Part shown: in pieces, positions 15,046-22,868 of the stretch
How positions within the stretch are numbered: the stretch's first letter is position 1
Layout of the letters: every line of letters starts with the position of its first letter
NCBI RefSeq assembly: GCF_000299035.1
Contig: NZ_AKCS01000029.1
Span: forward strand, 1 to 38,559
Origin: Bacillus bingmayongensis
GTDB lineage: Bacteria; Bacillota; Bacilli; Bacillales; Bacillaceae_G
Length of the DNA stretch: 38,559 nucleotides
Direction of reading: 5' to 3'
Translations under genes and position numbers: made by a program
The notes under the pieces: model-generated
Databases searched by the model: none
Told to the model about the DNA's origin: nothing
Seen by the model: the letters and a program-made list of their open reading frames with translations, nothing else

Positions 15046-15561
15046 CTGTAAACCCTATTTTCTTGATAAGGACATCAACACGTTCTTTCCTGTTTTTTGG
15101 ATTTCTTACTTTAACAGGTTCTTTTTTATTCAAATTACATTTTTGCGGAAGCTTATTCGTATTTTTAAATTGTATCTCTCTGTTACTTAATGTTAGAAAC
15201 ATTGGTTAAAAGTCATATCTGGTGTCCTTCATTACAAAATCAAACTTCTTATAAAACTTCACTAATTTCTTTATGAAAAAACTAGTTCACATATGGTCAA
15301 AAGGTTCTTTCTTTTCATAAATTGGATAAGGAAGAAGGTGAATTACCTCTACTTTCCCCTTAAAAAATTCAATTATTTTTCTCATGAAATATGTTCCATA
15401 ACGTGAGGGTAAACGTTCTTCTTTTATTTTTTCTACTTTCTTCTTTATTCTTCATTTTCAAAAACATGTAGTAGAAATTATAAAATAGTAACGCTACAGC
15501 TTTAAAAACACTCAAAATAAGTAATAATAAATGAAAATTTGTCTAGTATGAGTTAATATTA
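15046..15561. other. Degenerate region upstream of the sucrose operon
   Basis: No intact gene is seen. On the minus strand (about 15200-15470) an interrupted frame reads RYGTYFMRKIIEFFKGKVEV then IHLLPYPIYEKKEPFDHM, stop, TSFFIKKLVKFYKKFDFVMK. This has coding character and only a weak likeness to GH13 phosphorylases (VHLLPF motif). The AT-rich tail from 15480 should hold the scrR promoter. Confidence 0.4.
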
Positions 15562-15618
15562 TTGAATAGTATGCAACATTTTCATACATTCATTTATTTT
15601 ATTAAAGAGGAGAAAAGA

Positions 15619-16605
15619 ATGGCAAAAAATATATCAGATATTGCGAAATTAGCAGGTGTCGCAAAAAGTACCGTTTCTCGTTATTTGAATGGTGGATATG
15701 TCAGTGAGAAAACAAAGCAGAAAATTGAAGCGATTATTCAAGAAACAAATTTTTCTCCTAATACATTTGCGCGCAGTTTAAAAGCAAAAACGACAAATTT
15801 AATTGGAGTGATTGTTCCTCGTTTTGATTCTTTTGCTACGACAAAAACGCTTATTGGAATCGACAACTCACTTCGTGAACACGGTTATCAAATGCTTGTT
15901 GCAAACGCAAATCAAAGTCAAGAAATAGAAATAGAAGCAATAGAAAACTTTGTGAAACAAAAAGTAGCCGGAATTATTTTGTTAACGACAAAATTAACAG
16001 AGCAACATCATAACATTTTGCGTACATTACAAATTCCTGTTCTATTTGTCGGTCAACAATACGAAGATCAGTATTGTCTGATTCACAATGATTTTGAGGC
16101 AGCATTTGAATTAGGATCATATATTTTATCACAAGGACATCGTCATATTGCGTATGTAGGAGTAACGGAAGAAGATGTGTCTGTTGGGGTAAAGAGAAAA
16201 CAAGGGTTTCAAAAGGCAGTTCAAACTTTCGCTTCATCGTGTAACGTTACATACTATGAAACAACTTTTCATGTGAAAGATGCGATGGAACAAGTAGCAT
16301 ATATTTTGGAAAGTAACCGTCCGACTATTATTGTTTGTGCAACAGATAATATCGCAATTGGTGCGATCAAGGTGATCCATGAAAGAAACCTGTCTGTACC
16401 AGCAGATATTTCAGTTACAGGGTTTGGAGGTTATGATATTTCTGAAATGATTCACCCTAGCTTAACAACTGTTTCATTTGACTACCATTACGCTGGGACA
16501 ATGGCCGCGACATCTATGATACACTTAGTTGAAAATAAAGAGGTACCAAAAATAGTAAATTCAAGATATGCGTTAAAAATTCGAGAAAGTATTGACAAAG
16601 TATGA
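15619..16605 (+). CDS. scrR: LacI-family repressor of the sucrose operon
   Basis: The protein is 328 residues from the start at 15619, chosen because AAGAGGAG lies 8 bases before it and the helix-turn-helix begins at once. The longer frame from 15562 adds 19 residues with no function. The N-terminal DNA-binding domain is MAKNISDIAKLAGVAKSTVSRYLNGGYVSEKTKQKIEAII, with the LacI hinge-helix pattern up to RSLKAKTTNLIGV. The rest is a periplasmic-binding-protein-like effector domain (IGVIVPRFDSF, ILSQGHRHIAYVGV, TDNIAIGAIKVIHE, PADISVTGFGG). It should bind the two CGG-centred palindromes downstream (16627, 16707) and be released by a sugar phosphate formed during sucrose uptake. It is directly upstream of scrA in the same direction. 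Confidence 0.92.
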   Translation: MAKNISDIAKLAGVAKSTVSRYLNGGYVSEKTKQKIEAIIQETNFSPNTFARSLKAKTTNLIGVIVPRFDSFATTKTLIGIDNSLREHGYQMLVANANQSQEIEIEAIENFVKQKVAGIILLTTKLTEQHHNILRTLQIPVLFVGQQYEDQYCLIHNDFEAAFELGSYILSQGHRHIAYVGVTEEDVSVGVKRKQGFQKAVQTFASSCNVTYYETTFHVKDAMEQVAYILESNRPTIIVCATDNIAIGAIKVIHERNLSVPADISVTGFGGYDISEMIHPSLTTVSFDYHYAGTMAATSMIHLVENKEVPKIVNSRYALKIRESIDKV

Positions 16606-16616
16606 AAGCGGTTTAT
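16603..16616 (+). promoter_or_regulatory. Putative cre (CcpA) site at the end of scrR
   Basis: TGAAAGCGGTTTAT matches the first eight positions of the CcpA consensus TGAAARCGYTTWCA and overlaps the scrR stop codon. A second partial match, TGAAAGCGATTGCC, lies at 16752 inside the start of scrA. Catabolite repression of a sucrose operon is expected, but the match is imperfect. Confidence 0.4.
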
Positions 16617-16626
16617 AATTCTTTGT

Positions 16627-16640
16627 AGAACCGGTTCCGC
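16627..16640. promoter_or_regulatory. ScrR operator 1
   Basis: The sequence is AGAACCGGTTCCGC, with the LacI-type central CG dyad AACCGGTT. The same block is repeated 80 bases downstream, spanning the scrA promoter region. Confidence 0.75.
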
Positions 16641-16655
16641 TTTTTGAGAAAGTTA

Positions 16656-16698
16656 AGACAGGATTTCTGTTATATATGAAATACCTGTCTTCTATTTT
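16656..16698 (+). terminator. Hairpin between scrR and scrA
   Basis: AAGACAGG and CCTGTCTT, extended by ATTTC/GAAAT, form a stem, followed by TTCTATTTT. It could end scrR transcripts or attenuate read-through into scrA. Confidence 0.55.
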
Positions 16699-16706
16699 AA
16701 CTATTC

Positions 16707-16722
16707 AAGGAACCGGTTCCGC
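16707..16722. promoter_or_regulatory. ScrR operator 2
   Basis: AAGGAACCGGTTCCGC contains the perfect palindrome GGAACCGGTTCC (16709-16720). It lies 24 bases upstream of the scrA ATG, so bound repressor would block transcription there and could loop to operator 1. Confidence 0.8.
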
Positions 16723-16745
16723 AAAATGTATTAGGGGGACTTTGA

Positions 16746-18122
16746 ATGGATATGAAAGCGATTGCCAATAGTGTGTTACAGCATATTGGCGGAAAAGAAA
16801 ATATTATAAGTGCGACGCATTGTGCAACACGTCTTCGGCTTGTTTTAAAAGATGAGTCAAAAGTATTACAAACAGAAATTGAAAATATAGACGGCGTGAA
16901 AGGTGCTTTTTCTACAGGTGAACAGTATCAAATTATTTTTGGAACGGGACTTGTTAACAAAGTATATGAACCATTTGCAAATCTTATCGGTCTATCTCAA
17001 ATTGATTCTCAAACACATACAGAAGCTGTAAAGAAAAAAATGAATCCAATTGCACGGCTAGCAAAAGTATTATCAAATATTTTCGTCCCAATTATTCCGG
17101 CCATTGTTGCGTGTGGTGTATTAATGGGGTTACTCGGCATGTTGAAAGCCTTTAAATTTGTGCCAACTGACCATGCACTTATGCAATTGCTTGATATATT
17201 TTCAAGTGCAACGTTTATTATTTTACCAATCTTACTTGGTGTTAGTGCTGCGAAAGAGTTTGGCAGTAATATTTTCTTAGGAGCTGTAATTGGTGGGATT
17301 TTAACTCATCCTGCGTTAACGAATCCTTGGACACTTGGGAATGCGAAACCTGCGGTATTACATTTCCTTGGTATGGATATTGATATGATTGGTTACCAAG
17401 GGACTGTTCTTCCTGTTTTATTATGTGTATATGTAATGAGTGTAATAGAAAAACAGTTACGAAAACATGTACCAAACTCTTTAGACTTATTGATTACACC
17501 TTTTCTAACAGTTATGATGACAGGTTTTCTATCATTAATTATTATCGGCCCTGTCGGCTATAAACTAGGTGATGGCATTACGTACATTTTAAACACTGTC
17601 TATGAAGTTGCTGGACCAATTGCTGGGCTTATCTTTGGTGGTTTATATTCGACTATCGTTTTAACAGGACTGCATCACAGTTTCCACGCTATTGAAGCTG
17701 GATTACTTGCAAATAAAGATATCGGTGTAAACTTTTTACTGCCGATATGGTCAATGGCAAATGTTGCGCAAGGCGGGGCAGCTTTAGCTGTTTATTTTAA
17801 AACAACAAATGCGAAAACAAAGGGTATTGCAATTCCTTCTGCTATTTCAGCATTCTTAGGAATTACAGAACCAGCAATCTTTGGTGTGAATTTAAAGTTA
17901 GGAAAACCATTTATTGCAGCAGGAATCGGTGGAGCTTTAGGAGGAGCATATGTTGTCTTTATGAATGTTGCGGCAAATGCTTATGGTTTAACTGGGATTC
18001 CGATGCTTACGATTGTTGCTCCACTCGGAATGATGAATGTCGTTCATTATGTAATTGGTTTTGTTATTGCAGTTATCACAGCTTTTATCGCGACAATGAT
18101 TTTATATAAAGAAAAGAACTAA
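16746..18122 (+). CDS. scrA: Sucrose-specific PTS enzyme IIBC
   Basis: The 458-residue protein imports sucrose while phosphorylating it to sucrose-6-phosphate. The N-terminal EIIB domain (about 1-85) contains ISATHCATRLRLVL with the phosphorylated Cys26. The EIIC membrane domain (about 105-455) follows, with LSNIFVPIIPAIVACGVLMGL, GLHHSFHAIEAGLL and GITEPAIFGVNLKLGKPF, motifs of the sucrose/beta-glucoside EIIC family. No EIIA domain is attached, so phosphate must come from another EIIA, as for B. subtilis SacP. Start: ATG after TTAGGGGGAC. The gene sits between operator 2 and scrB, 20 bases before scrB. Also callable as sacP; scrA fits the ScrR context. Confidence 0.93.
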   Translation: MDMKAIANSVLQHIGGKENIISATHCATRLRLVLKDESKVLQTEIENIDGVKGAFSTGEQYQIIFGTGLVNKVYEPFANLIGLSQIDSQTHTEAVKKKMNPIARLAKVLSNIFVPIIPAIVACGVLMGLLGMLKAFKFVPTDHALMQLLDIFSSATFIILPILLGVSAAKEFGSNIFLGAVIGGILTHPALTNPWTLGNAKPAVLHFLGMDIDMIGYQGTVLPVLLCVYVMSVIEKQLRKHVPNSLDLLITPFLTVMMTGFLSLIIIGPVGYKLGDGITYILNTVYEVAGPIAGLIFGGLYSTIVLTGLHHSFHAIEAGLLANKDIGVNFLLPIWSMANVAQGGAALAVYFKTTNAKTKGIAIPSAISAFLGITEPAIFGVNLKLGKPFIAAGIGGALGGAYVVFMNVAANAYGLTGIPMLTIVAPLGMMNVVHYVIGFVIAVITAFIATMILYKEKN

Positions 18123-18142
18123 TTTTTTGAGGTGAACACCCT

Positions 18143-19618
18143 ATGGACAAATATAGAACAATACAAGATGCAAAAGGGTGCGAATTAGCTTCATTAGAGA
18201 GGATTGCAAATCAAGACTCGTGGAAGCCAATGTATCACATTCATCCGCCATATGGATTAATGAATGACCCAAACGGTGTATCTTATTATAACAATGAGTA
18301 CCACGTGTTTTATCAGTGGTACCCATTTGCTCCCATTCATGGAATGAAACATTGGGCGCATGTAAAATCTAAAGATCTGATTCACTGGGAGCGTATGCCT
18401 GTGGCGATTACTCCTACCGAAAGTTATGAATCACACGGCGCTTATTCTGGTGGCGCTTTCGTAAAAGATGATATTCTTCACTTGTTTTATACTGGTAATA
18501 TAAAATCTAAAGATAGCTCGCGTGACGCGAATCAATGTGTTGCCTTTATGAATAAAGAATATGAGATTGAAAAAGCAACACATAATCCAATTATTAGAAG
18601 CGTTCCAGCTGGATATACTGGACATGTTCGCGATCCTAAAATTTGGGAATATAATGGTTTTTATTATATGCTGCTTGGCGCACAGCGAGAAAACAAAACA
18701 GGTACATTTCTTATTTATCAATCAGAAGACTTGTATGATTGGAAGTTGCAAGGAGAACTACAAACAAACTTAAAAGACTTCGGCTTCATGTGGGAGTGCC
18801 CTGACTATTTTCAGTTAGATGGTAAAGATATTCTTGTTTTTTCCCCACAAGGTATTCAAGCAACAAAAGATAGCTATCAAAATGTTTATAATGTAATTTA
18901 TGCAACTGGAACGTTAGATTTAGAAAATTTATATTTTCATGTTGATTCTTATTATGAGTTAGATAAAGGGTTTGATTTTTATGCACCGCAAACATTGCAA
19001 GATCCCGTTGGACGCCGCATTATGTTTGCATGGGCGGGATCCAGTGAAATGACGTATCCTTCAGATGATTGCATGTGGGCACATTGCTTAACGATTCCGC
19101 GCGAACTAACTCTTGAAGATAATGTGTTAAAACAGCGTCCTATTTCTGAATTAAAGGCATTACGTACATCTTCTAAAACTATATCAGGTTGTTTACAGAA
19201 CGAAACATACGTATTATCTGACCTTTTCAAAGAACGCTCTTATGAATTAGAAGTACAATTATATTCTGAAAAGGCAAATGTATTTGGTATTTCTTTATTT
19301 CATCATCATGAAGAATCATTTCCGGTCACCTTCCAGCGTGAAAAAGGGGTTGTTTCTATTGAGCGCGGAAGCTTTCAGCAGCGTTTTGGGGGAGAATACG
19401 GCTATGAACGCTGTAAACAAATTCAGATCCACGATGCAATGAAAATGCGGATTTTCGTTGATCAAAGCATTGTTGAAATTTTCTTATGTGATGGAGAAAC
19501 TGTGTTTACATCGCGCGTGTTCCCTCGTAAAGATATAGAGTATAACATCTCTCTTTTCTCAGATGAAAAGATGGAATTTCATATCACACAATATAAACTT
19601 GGGAGAGGATTGGAATGA
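18143..19618 (+). CDS. scrB: Sucrose-6-phosphate hydrolase (GH32 invertase)
   Basis: The 491-residue intracellular enzyme hydrolyses sucrose-6-phosphate to glucose-6-phosphate and fructose. The GH32 five-bladed propeller signatures are present: HIHPPYGLMNDPNG with nucleophile Asp42, YSGGAFVKDDILHLFYTGN, GHVRDPKIW (transition-state stabiliser RDP) and MWECPDYF with the acid/base Glu. A C-terminal beta-sandwich domain ends with IFVDQSIVEIFLCDGE. No signal peptide is present, in keeping with action on the PTS product. Length is normal for the family. GAGGTG precedes the ATG. The gene overlaps scrK by 4 bases (ATGA), indicating translational coupling. Confidence 0.95.
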   Translation: MDKYRTIQDAKGCELASLERIANQDSWKPMYHIHPPYGLMNDPNGVSYYNNEYHVFYQWYPFAPIHGMKHWAHVKSKDLIHWERMPVAITPTESYESHGAYSGGAFVKDDILHLFYTGNIKSKDSSRDANQCVAFMNKEYEIEKATHNPIIRSVPAGYTGHVRDPKIWEYNGFYYMLLGAQRENKTGTFLIYQSEDLYDWKLQGELQTNLKDFGFMWECPDYFQLDGKDILVFSPQGIQATKDSYQNVYNVIYATGTLDLENLYFHVDSYYELDKGFDFYAPQTLQDPVGRRIMFAWAGSSEMTYPSDDCMWAHCLTIPRELTLEDNVLKQRPISELKALRTSSKTISGCLQNETYVLSDLFKERSYELEVQLYSEKANVFGISLFHHHEESFPVTFQREKGVVSIERGSFQQRFGGEYGYERCKQIQIHDAMKMRIFVDQSIVEIFLCDGETVFTSRVFPRKDIEYNISLFSDEKMEFHITQYKLGRGLE

Positions 19619-20556
19619 AGCAAGTATTTTGTATCGGTGAGTTATTAATAGATTTTATTTGTTGTGATGCACATGTTCCATTAAGTGATGGAATACGTTT
19701 TGAGAAAAAAGCGGGCGGAGCGCCTGCAAATGTTGCGGCGGCCATTACAAAATTAGGCGGCAAAGCTTCCTTTATGGGACAAGTCGGAAATGATCCTTTT
19801 GGGAAATTTCTAGAAAAAACATTACAAGAAAACGGTGTCGATACTTCTATGCTTGTGAAAGAGAAACAAACGACATTCGCTTTTGTCTCGATTGATCAAC
19901 ATGGTGAACGTGATTTTACTTTTATGCGTGGTGCTGATGGCGAATATCAGTTTCATCAAATCGATCTTTCTAAAATGCACAATTATGATATCGTTCATTT
20001 TGGGTCAGCAACAGCTTTATTATCAGGACATTTAAAAGAAACTTATTTTAAGCTGCTGCAATACGCAAAAGAACAAAACCATTTCATTTCTTTTGACCCA
20101 AACTATCGTGATGCACTCATTACAGATAAAGAGCAATTTTGCGAGGATTGTTTATCTTTCATTGCACAAGCTCATTTCGTGAAAGTAAGTGAAGAGGAAG
20201 CGGTTATGCTTTCTAAAGAAACAAATATGAATAAAGCTGCACAATGTTTACTTGCAACAGGAGCAAAGGTAGTTGCGATTACACTTGGCAAACAAGGGAC
20301 GCTTCTTGCAACGAGTGAAGGGGGAACTATTATTCCTTCTATTACTGTGAAACAGGTAGATTCAACTGGTGCAGGAGATGCGTTTGTAGGTGCCATGCTT
20401 TATCAATTTTCGAAAGAAGAAAATATATTTGATGTCAGCGTTAAAAAACTTTGTACACTCATTGCATTTGCGAATAAAGTTGGGGCGATTACGTGTACAA
20501 ATTATGGGGCCATTCAATCTTTACCAACATTAGAAGATATCGTTAAGTTTGGATAA
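19615..20556 (+). CDS. scrK: Fructokinase, PfkB/ribokinase family
   Basis: The 313-residue kinase phosphorylates the fructose released by ScrB to fructose-6-phosphate. PfkB-family marks are GELLIDFICC near the N-terminus, KKAGGAPANVAAAITKLGGKASFMGQVGNDPFG (substrate-binding signature 1, about residues 32-64), and VDSTGAGDAFVGAMLYQF near 250-265 with the catalytic Asp of GAGD (signature 2). Its ATG lies within the last codons of scrB. It is the last gene of the operon, and a hairpin follows at 20602. Confidence 0.94.
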   Translation: MKQVFCIGELLIDFICCDAHVPLSDGIRFEKKAGGAPANVAAAITKLGGKASFMGQVGNDPFGKFLEKTLQENGVDTSMLVKEKQTTFAFVSIDQHGERDFTFMRGADGEYQFHQIDLSKMHNYDIVHFGSATALLSGHLKETYFKLLQYAKEQNHFISFDPNYRDALITDKEQFCEDCLSFIAQAHFVKVSEEEAVMLSKETNMNKAAQCLLATGAKVVAITLGKQGTLLATSEGGTIIPSITVKQVDSTGAGDAFVGAMLYQFSKEENIFDVSVKKLCTLIAFANKVGAITCTNYGAIQSLPTLEDIVKFG

Positions 20557-20601
20557 GTATTTTTTCATAAAGTGGAATTTGTTTTTCATTTTTCACACTT
20601 T

Positions 20602-20640
20602 GAAGGTGTAGTACCTTGATTGAATACTGCACCTTTGTTA
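20602..20640 (+). terminator. Hairpin after the sucrose operon
   Basis: AAGGTGTAGT and ACTGCACCTT pair with two mismatched positions, and a weak T tail follows. Confidence 0.55.
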
Positions 20641-20722
20641 ATTAATTTCACATGCAATTTCCTATTTGGAGTGTGACTTCCTGCAAATTATGAGAGAAAC
20701 TTAATTTGAAACGATTAAAGTT

Positions 20723-21010
20723 CTACATAATTAGTTGTCTGGTTCTTGTTATTTTAGGGTTAAATTCTTTTATAGAATCACAACAAGCAGGAGAGGCGGA
20801 TTTACCAGCACCTTTGAAATTTGAAAACCGCAAACTCTCATAGGTTTCTGTCATCTCAAATACAAATGATGTAAACAGAAATTTTTTTATATGTTGCTTG
20901 GTATTTTCGTTACTGCGACTATCGACAAATAAGAACCAAGCAAGGTAATTGTCGAGATATTTGGTAGCGACACCTTTAAAACGGTCAATCCTTTTCTTCA
21001 TTCGAGAATG
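20723..21010 (-). pseudogene. IS1595-family transposase C-terminal relic
   Basis: On the minus strand the frame FHSRMKKRIDRFKGVATKYLDNYLAWFLFVDSRS...FEMTETYESLRFSNF matches the end of ISXO2-like (IS1595 family) transposases, where HSxLKxFLxxFxGVATKYLxNYLxWF is conserved. The open frame technically starts upstream at 21073, but those residues are encoded by an IS6 terminal repeat and a Tn3-type repeat. The true relic therefore begins at the IS6 end at 21011. The tail after SNFKGAG may be unrelated sequence. The catalytic DDE core is missing. Confidence 0.8.
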
Positions 21011-21029
21011 AAAACTTTGCAACAGAACC
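21011..21029 (-). repeat. Orphan IS6-family terminal repeat
   Basis: AAAACTTTGCAACAGAACC is an IS6/IS240-type right end with no matching left end in the adjacent DNA to the left. It marks a deletion or recombination boundary that cut the IS1595 relic. Confidence 0.8.
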
Positions 21030-21034
21030 TTTCG

Positions 21035-21285
21035 GGGGTATGGCAGGAATTCGTTCTTTTTGGATCCACTCAAAAATAGAGAAGAAAATCTAAATTTATT
21101 TAATAAAATTGCTAAGGTTTTTCAATTTAAAGTAATTTAATCTAGTTCTGCGACACTTTTTTCGTTTCTTATCTTTGTTTTTTATATGTTTTTCATCAAA
21201 AAGGAGTCAAAACTGTCGCAGAAGACTATTTCTACGTCATTTTAATCCGAATGGCTCAAAAAAGAAGTAATTCTTGCCGTGTCCC
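21035..21285. mobile_element. 251-bp Tn3-derived miniature inverted-repeat element
   Basis: The left repeat starts GGGGTATGGCAGGAATTCGT at 21035. The right repeat, read inward on the minus strand from 21285, starts GGGACACGGCAAGAATTACT. Both continue TCTTTTT...CCA. Between them is no gene, only AT-rich DNA with the spaced inverted 10-mers TTCTGCGACA (21146-21155) and TGTCGCAGAA (21214-21223), which might be recombinase or resolvase sites. The layout fits a TIME (Tn3-derived miniature element), though the two repeats are not identical and could come from different parents. Confidence 0.55.
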
Positions 21286-21343
21286 TAAAACAATACCTTA
21301 GATGAACACCATCAAAATAATACATTTATTATCTAATAGCAAA

Positions 21344-21369
21344 AGACCACCTATTTCCGTAGATGGTCT
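21344..21369 (-). terminator. Terminator-like hairpin
   Basis: AGACCACCTA and TAGATGGTCT pair with one mismatch across six bases. A T-rich run follows on the minus strand. There is no intact minus-strand gene nearby on the right, and 21370-21630 shows no gene. Confidence 0.45.
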
Positions 21370-21630
21370 CTGCCTCCTCAGCTTTATTGTACACATTTAA
21401 ATTATACTGCTAATCGCATACTATATTGTTATGCAATTGTGCATTAATTCTATTTTTAATATAGTAATAGTGAAAAATATCTATACTAAACTTTGGGAAT
21501 ATTTTGCATAAACATTATCAATTTACTGCATATTCTGTCAATGTTAAGCTATAAGTGTAATATATATCTGTTTGAACCATGTCCCCTAATACAAGGTTTG
21601 AATAGTCATCTCAATACGCGAGAAAAAACC

Positions 21631-21660
21631 TAGAAAAGGCACCTTAGGGTGTCTTTTCTA
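21631..21660. terminator. Hairpin directly next to an IS6 end
   Basis: TAGAAAAGGCACC and GGTGTCTTTTCTA pair with one mismatch around a four-base loop and touch the first base of the IS6 derivative at 21661. It is probably a terminator from the gene that once lay to the left. Confidence 0.55.
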
Positions 21661-21993
21661 GGTTCTGTTGCAAAATCTTCTAAACTACGCTACACTTTCG
21701 GAAAAGAAAACGAGGAGAATCACAGATGGGATATTTTAAAGGAGAACAGTTCGAGGAAGTTATTATTTTAATAGCCGTTGGCTATTACTGTCGTTTTGCT
21801 AAATCCGCAGGATTTCAAAACCTTCGTCATGCTTCACGTACCATAAAAGGAATTGAAACCATTCATGCCTTATACAAACAGAGACGAAGTCTTTTCGATG
21901 TACAATGAATTACAACAATTATTAATGGCCGCATAATATTTAATCATACATGCTTACCTATATCTATCTCTTGAGAAACTTTGCAACAGAATC
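21661..21993 (+). mobile_element. IS6-family element with internal deletion (333 bp)
   Basis: The left end GGTTCTGTTGCAAAATCTTC (21661) and right end complement GATTCTGTTGCAAAGTTTC (ending 21993) match IS6/IS240 ends. The interior lacks roughly 475 bases compared with the 807-808-bp copies. The flanking 8-mers do not match each other. Confidence 0.88.
21726..21908 (+). pseudogene. Internally deleted IS6 transposase
   Basis: The 60-residue frame joins the N-terminal MGYFKGEQFEEVIILIAVGYYCRF directly to the C-terminal AKSAGFQNLRHASRTIKGIETIHALYK. The catalytic core is gone. The junction falls at CGTTTT, a hexamer present at both breakpoints in full copies (TGTCGTTTTTCTTT and the CGACGTTTT region), so slippage or recombination between short repeats is likely. 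The helix-turn-helix is incomplete, and a dominant-negative role is unlikely. Confidence 0.88.
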
Positions 21994-22211
21994 AAATTTA
22001 TCATGTAATGGTAATTAATAACTTCTAAATACTTCAATCGTTTAACGATAATTTATGTGAAAAAATCAGATTTCATCAAAAACAACTTTTTATTTACTGT
22101 AAGTTGATAGTTTAATCGAAGGATACTCTGTTTTCTTATAGAATTAAAGTATTCGAAAAACTGTATATATTATTTAGAAGTTTTAATTCTAATATTAAGG
22201 AGGTGTTGCCT

Positions 22212-22265
22212 ATGTATAAAAAATTGCGTGGTTCCCTTCTATATTCGAAAGGAGTATTATATTGA
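22212..22265 (+). CDS. 17-codon leader peptide upstream of the acetyltransferase
   Basis: The sequence encodes MYKKLRGSLLYSKGVLY. It has a near-consensus ribosome site, AAGGAGGTG (22197-22205), 6 bases before the ATG, which is the strongest in the neighbourhood. Its TGA stop (22263-22265) overlaps the TTG start (22262-22264) of the acetyltransferase gene, and the latter's own AAAGGAG lies inside the leader. This is the geometry of translational coupling, or of a translation-controlled leader like those before some antibiotic-resistance genes. No strong stem masking the second ribosome site was found by eye. Confidence 0.65.
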   Translation: MYKKLRGSLLYSKGVLY

Positions 22266-22708
22266 ACAAAATATCTTTAAAACCCATTGATAAAAGTAAT
22301 TGGAAAGAGGCTATACAATTATCAGTAAAAGAAGAACAACGTACATTTATCGCCTCTAATCTGTATTCTATCGCAGAGGTTCAATTTCTAGATAATTTCT
22401 ATGCAAAAGGTATATATCTTGATGATAAATTAATAGGATTTACAATGTTTGGAATAGACCCTGATGATAATAATTATTGGATTTATAGACTAATGATTGA
22501 TAAAGAGTACCAAGGAAAAGGTATAGGTATACAGGCCATACTTCTCATTATTGAAAAGATGCGAAGTATTAACGAGAAAAATATTCCTCTAATTATGATT
22601 GGGTATAACCCTAAAAATCTTTCAGCAAAACTTGTTTATAAGAAGGCTGGATTTGTTGAAACTGAAGTATCTTCTTGGGGTGAACAATTGGCGAAGTTCT
22701 CTTTATAA
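22262..22708 (+). CDS. GNAT-family N-acetyltransferase (BltD/spermidine acetyltransferase-like)
   Basis: The 148-residue protein with a GNAT fold has the substrate-side N-terminus ISLKPIDKSNWKEAIQLSVKEEQRTFIASNLYSIAEVQFL. The core is GIYLDDKLIGFTMFGIDPDDNNYWIYRLMIDKEYQGKGIGIQAILLIIEKM, with the acetyl-CoA-binding QGKGIG loop, and the C-terminal part is NPKNLSAKLVYKKAGFVET. The pattern is close to polyamine acetyltransferases such as B. subtilis BltD; other amine substrates, including drugs, are possible. The start is TTG at 22262, supported by AAAGGAG seven bases upstream and by coupling to the leader peptide. It is followed by a terminator at 22812. Confidence 0.85.
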   Translation: MNKISLKPIDKSNWKEAIQLSVKEEQRTFIASNLYSIAEVQFLDNFYAKGIYLDDKLIGFTMFGIDPDDNNYWIYRLMIDKEYQGKGIGIQAILLIIEKMRSINEKNIPLIMIGYNPKNLSAKLVYKKAGFVETEVSSWGEQLAKFSL

Positions 22709-22811
22709 ACTCCGATGAAGAGATAGGGGCTATTTTCCCCGATGCTACTTAACAACCGTAGATAGAGTTTGGAGGTGAAAGCAAAAGAAAAACTAAGTGT
22801 GAAATAATGAA

Positions 22812-22846
22812 AAAGGAGTTGTTCCAAAGATCAACTCCTTTATTTG
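22812..22846 (+). terminator. Terminator after the acetyltransferase gene
   Basis: AAAGGAGTTG (22812-22821) pairs with CAACTCCTTT (22832-22841), followed by ATTTGTTT. Confidence 0.8.
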
Positions 22847-22868
22847 TTTATAAGATTCTCTTCTGAAA

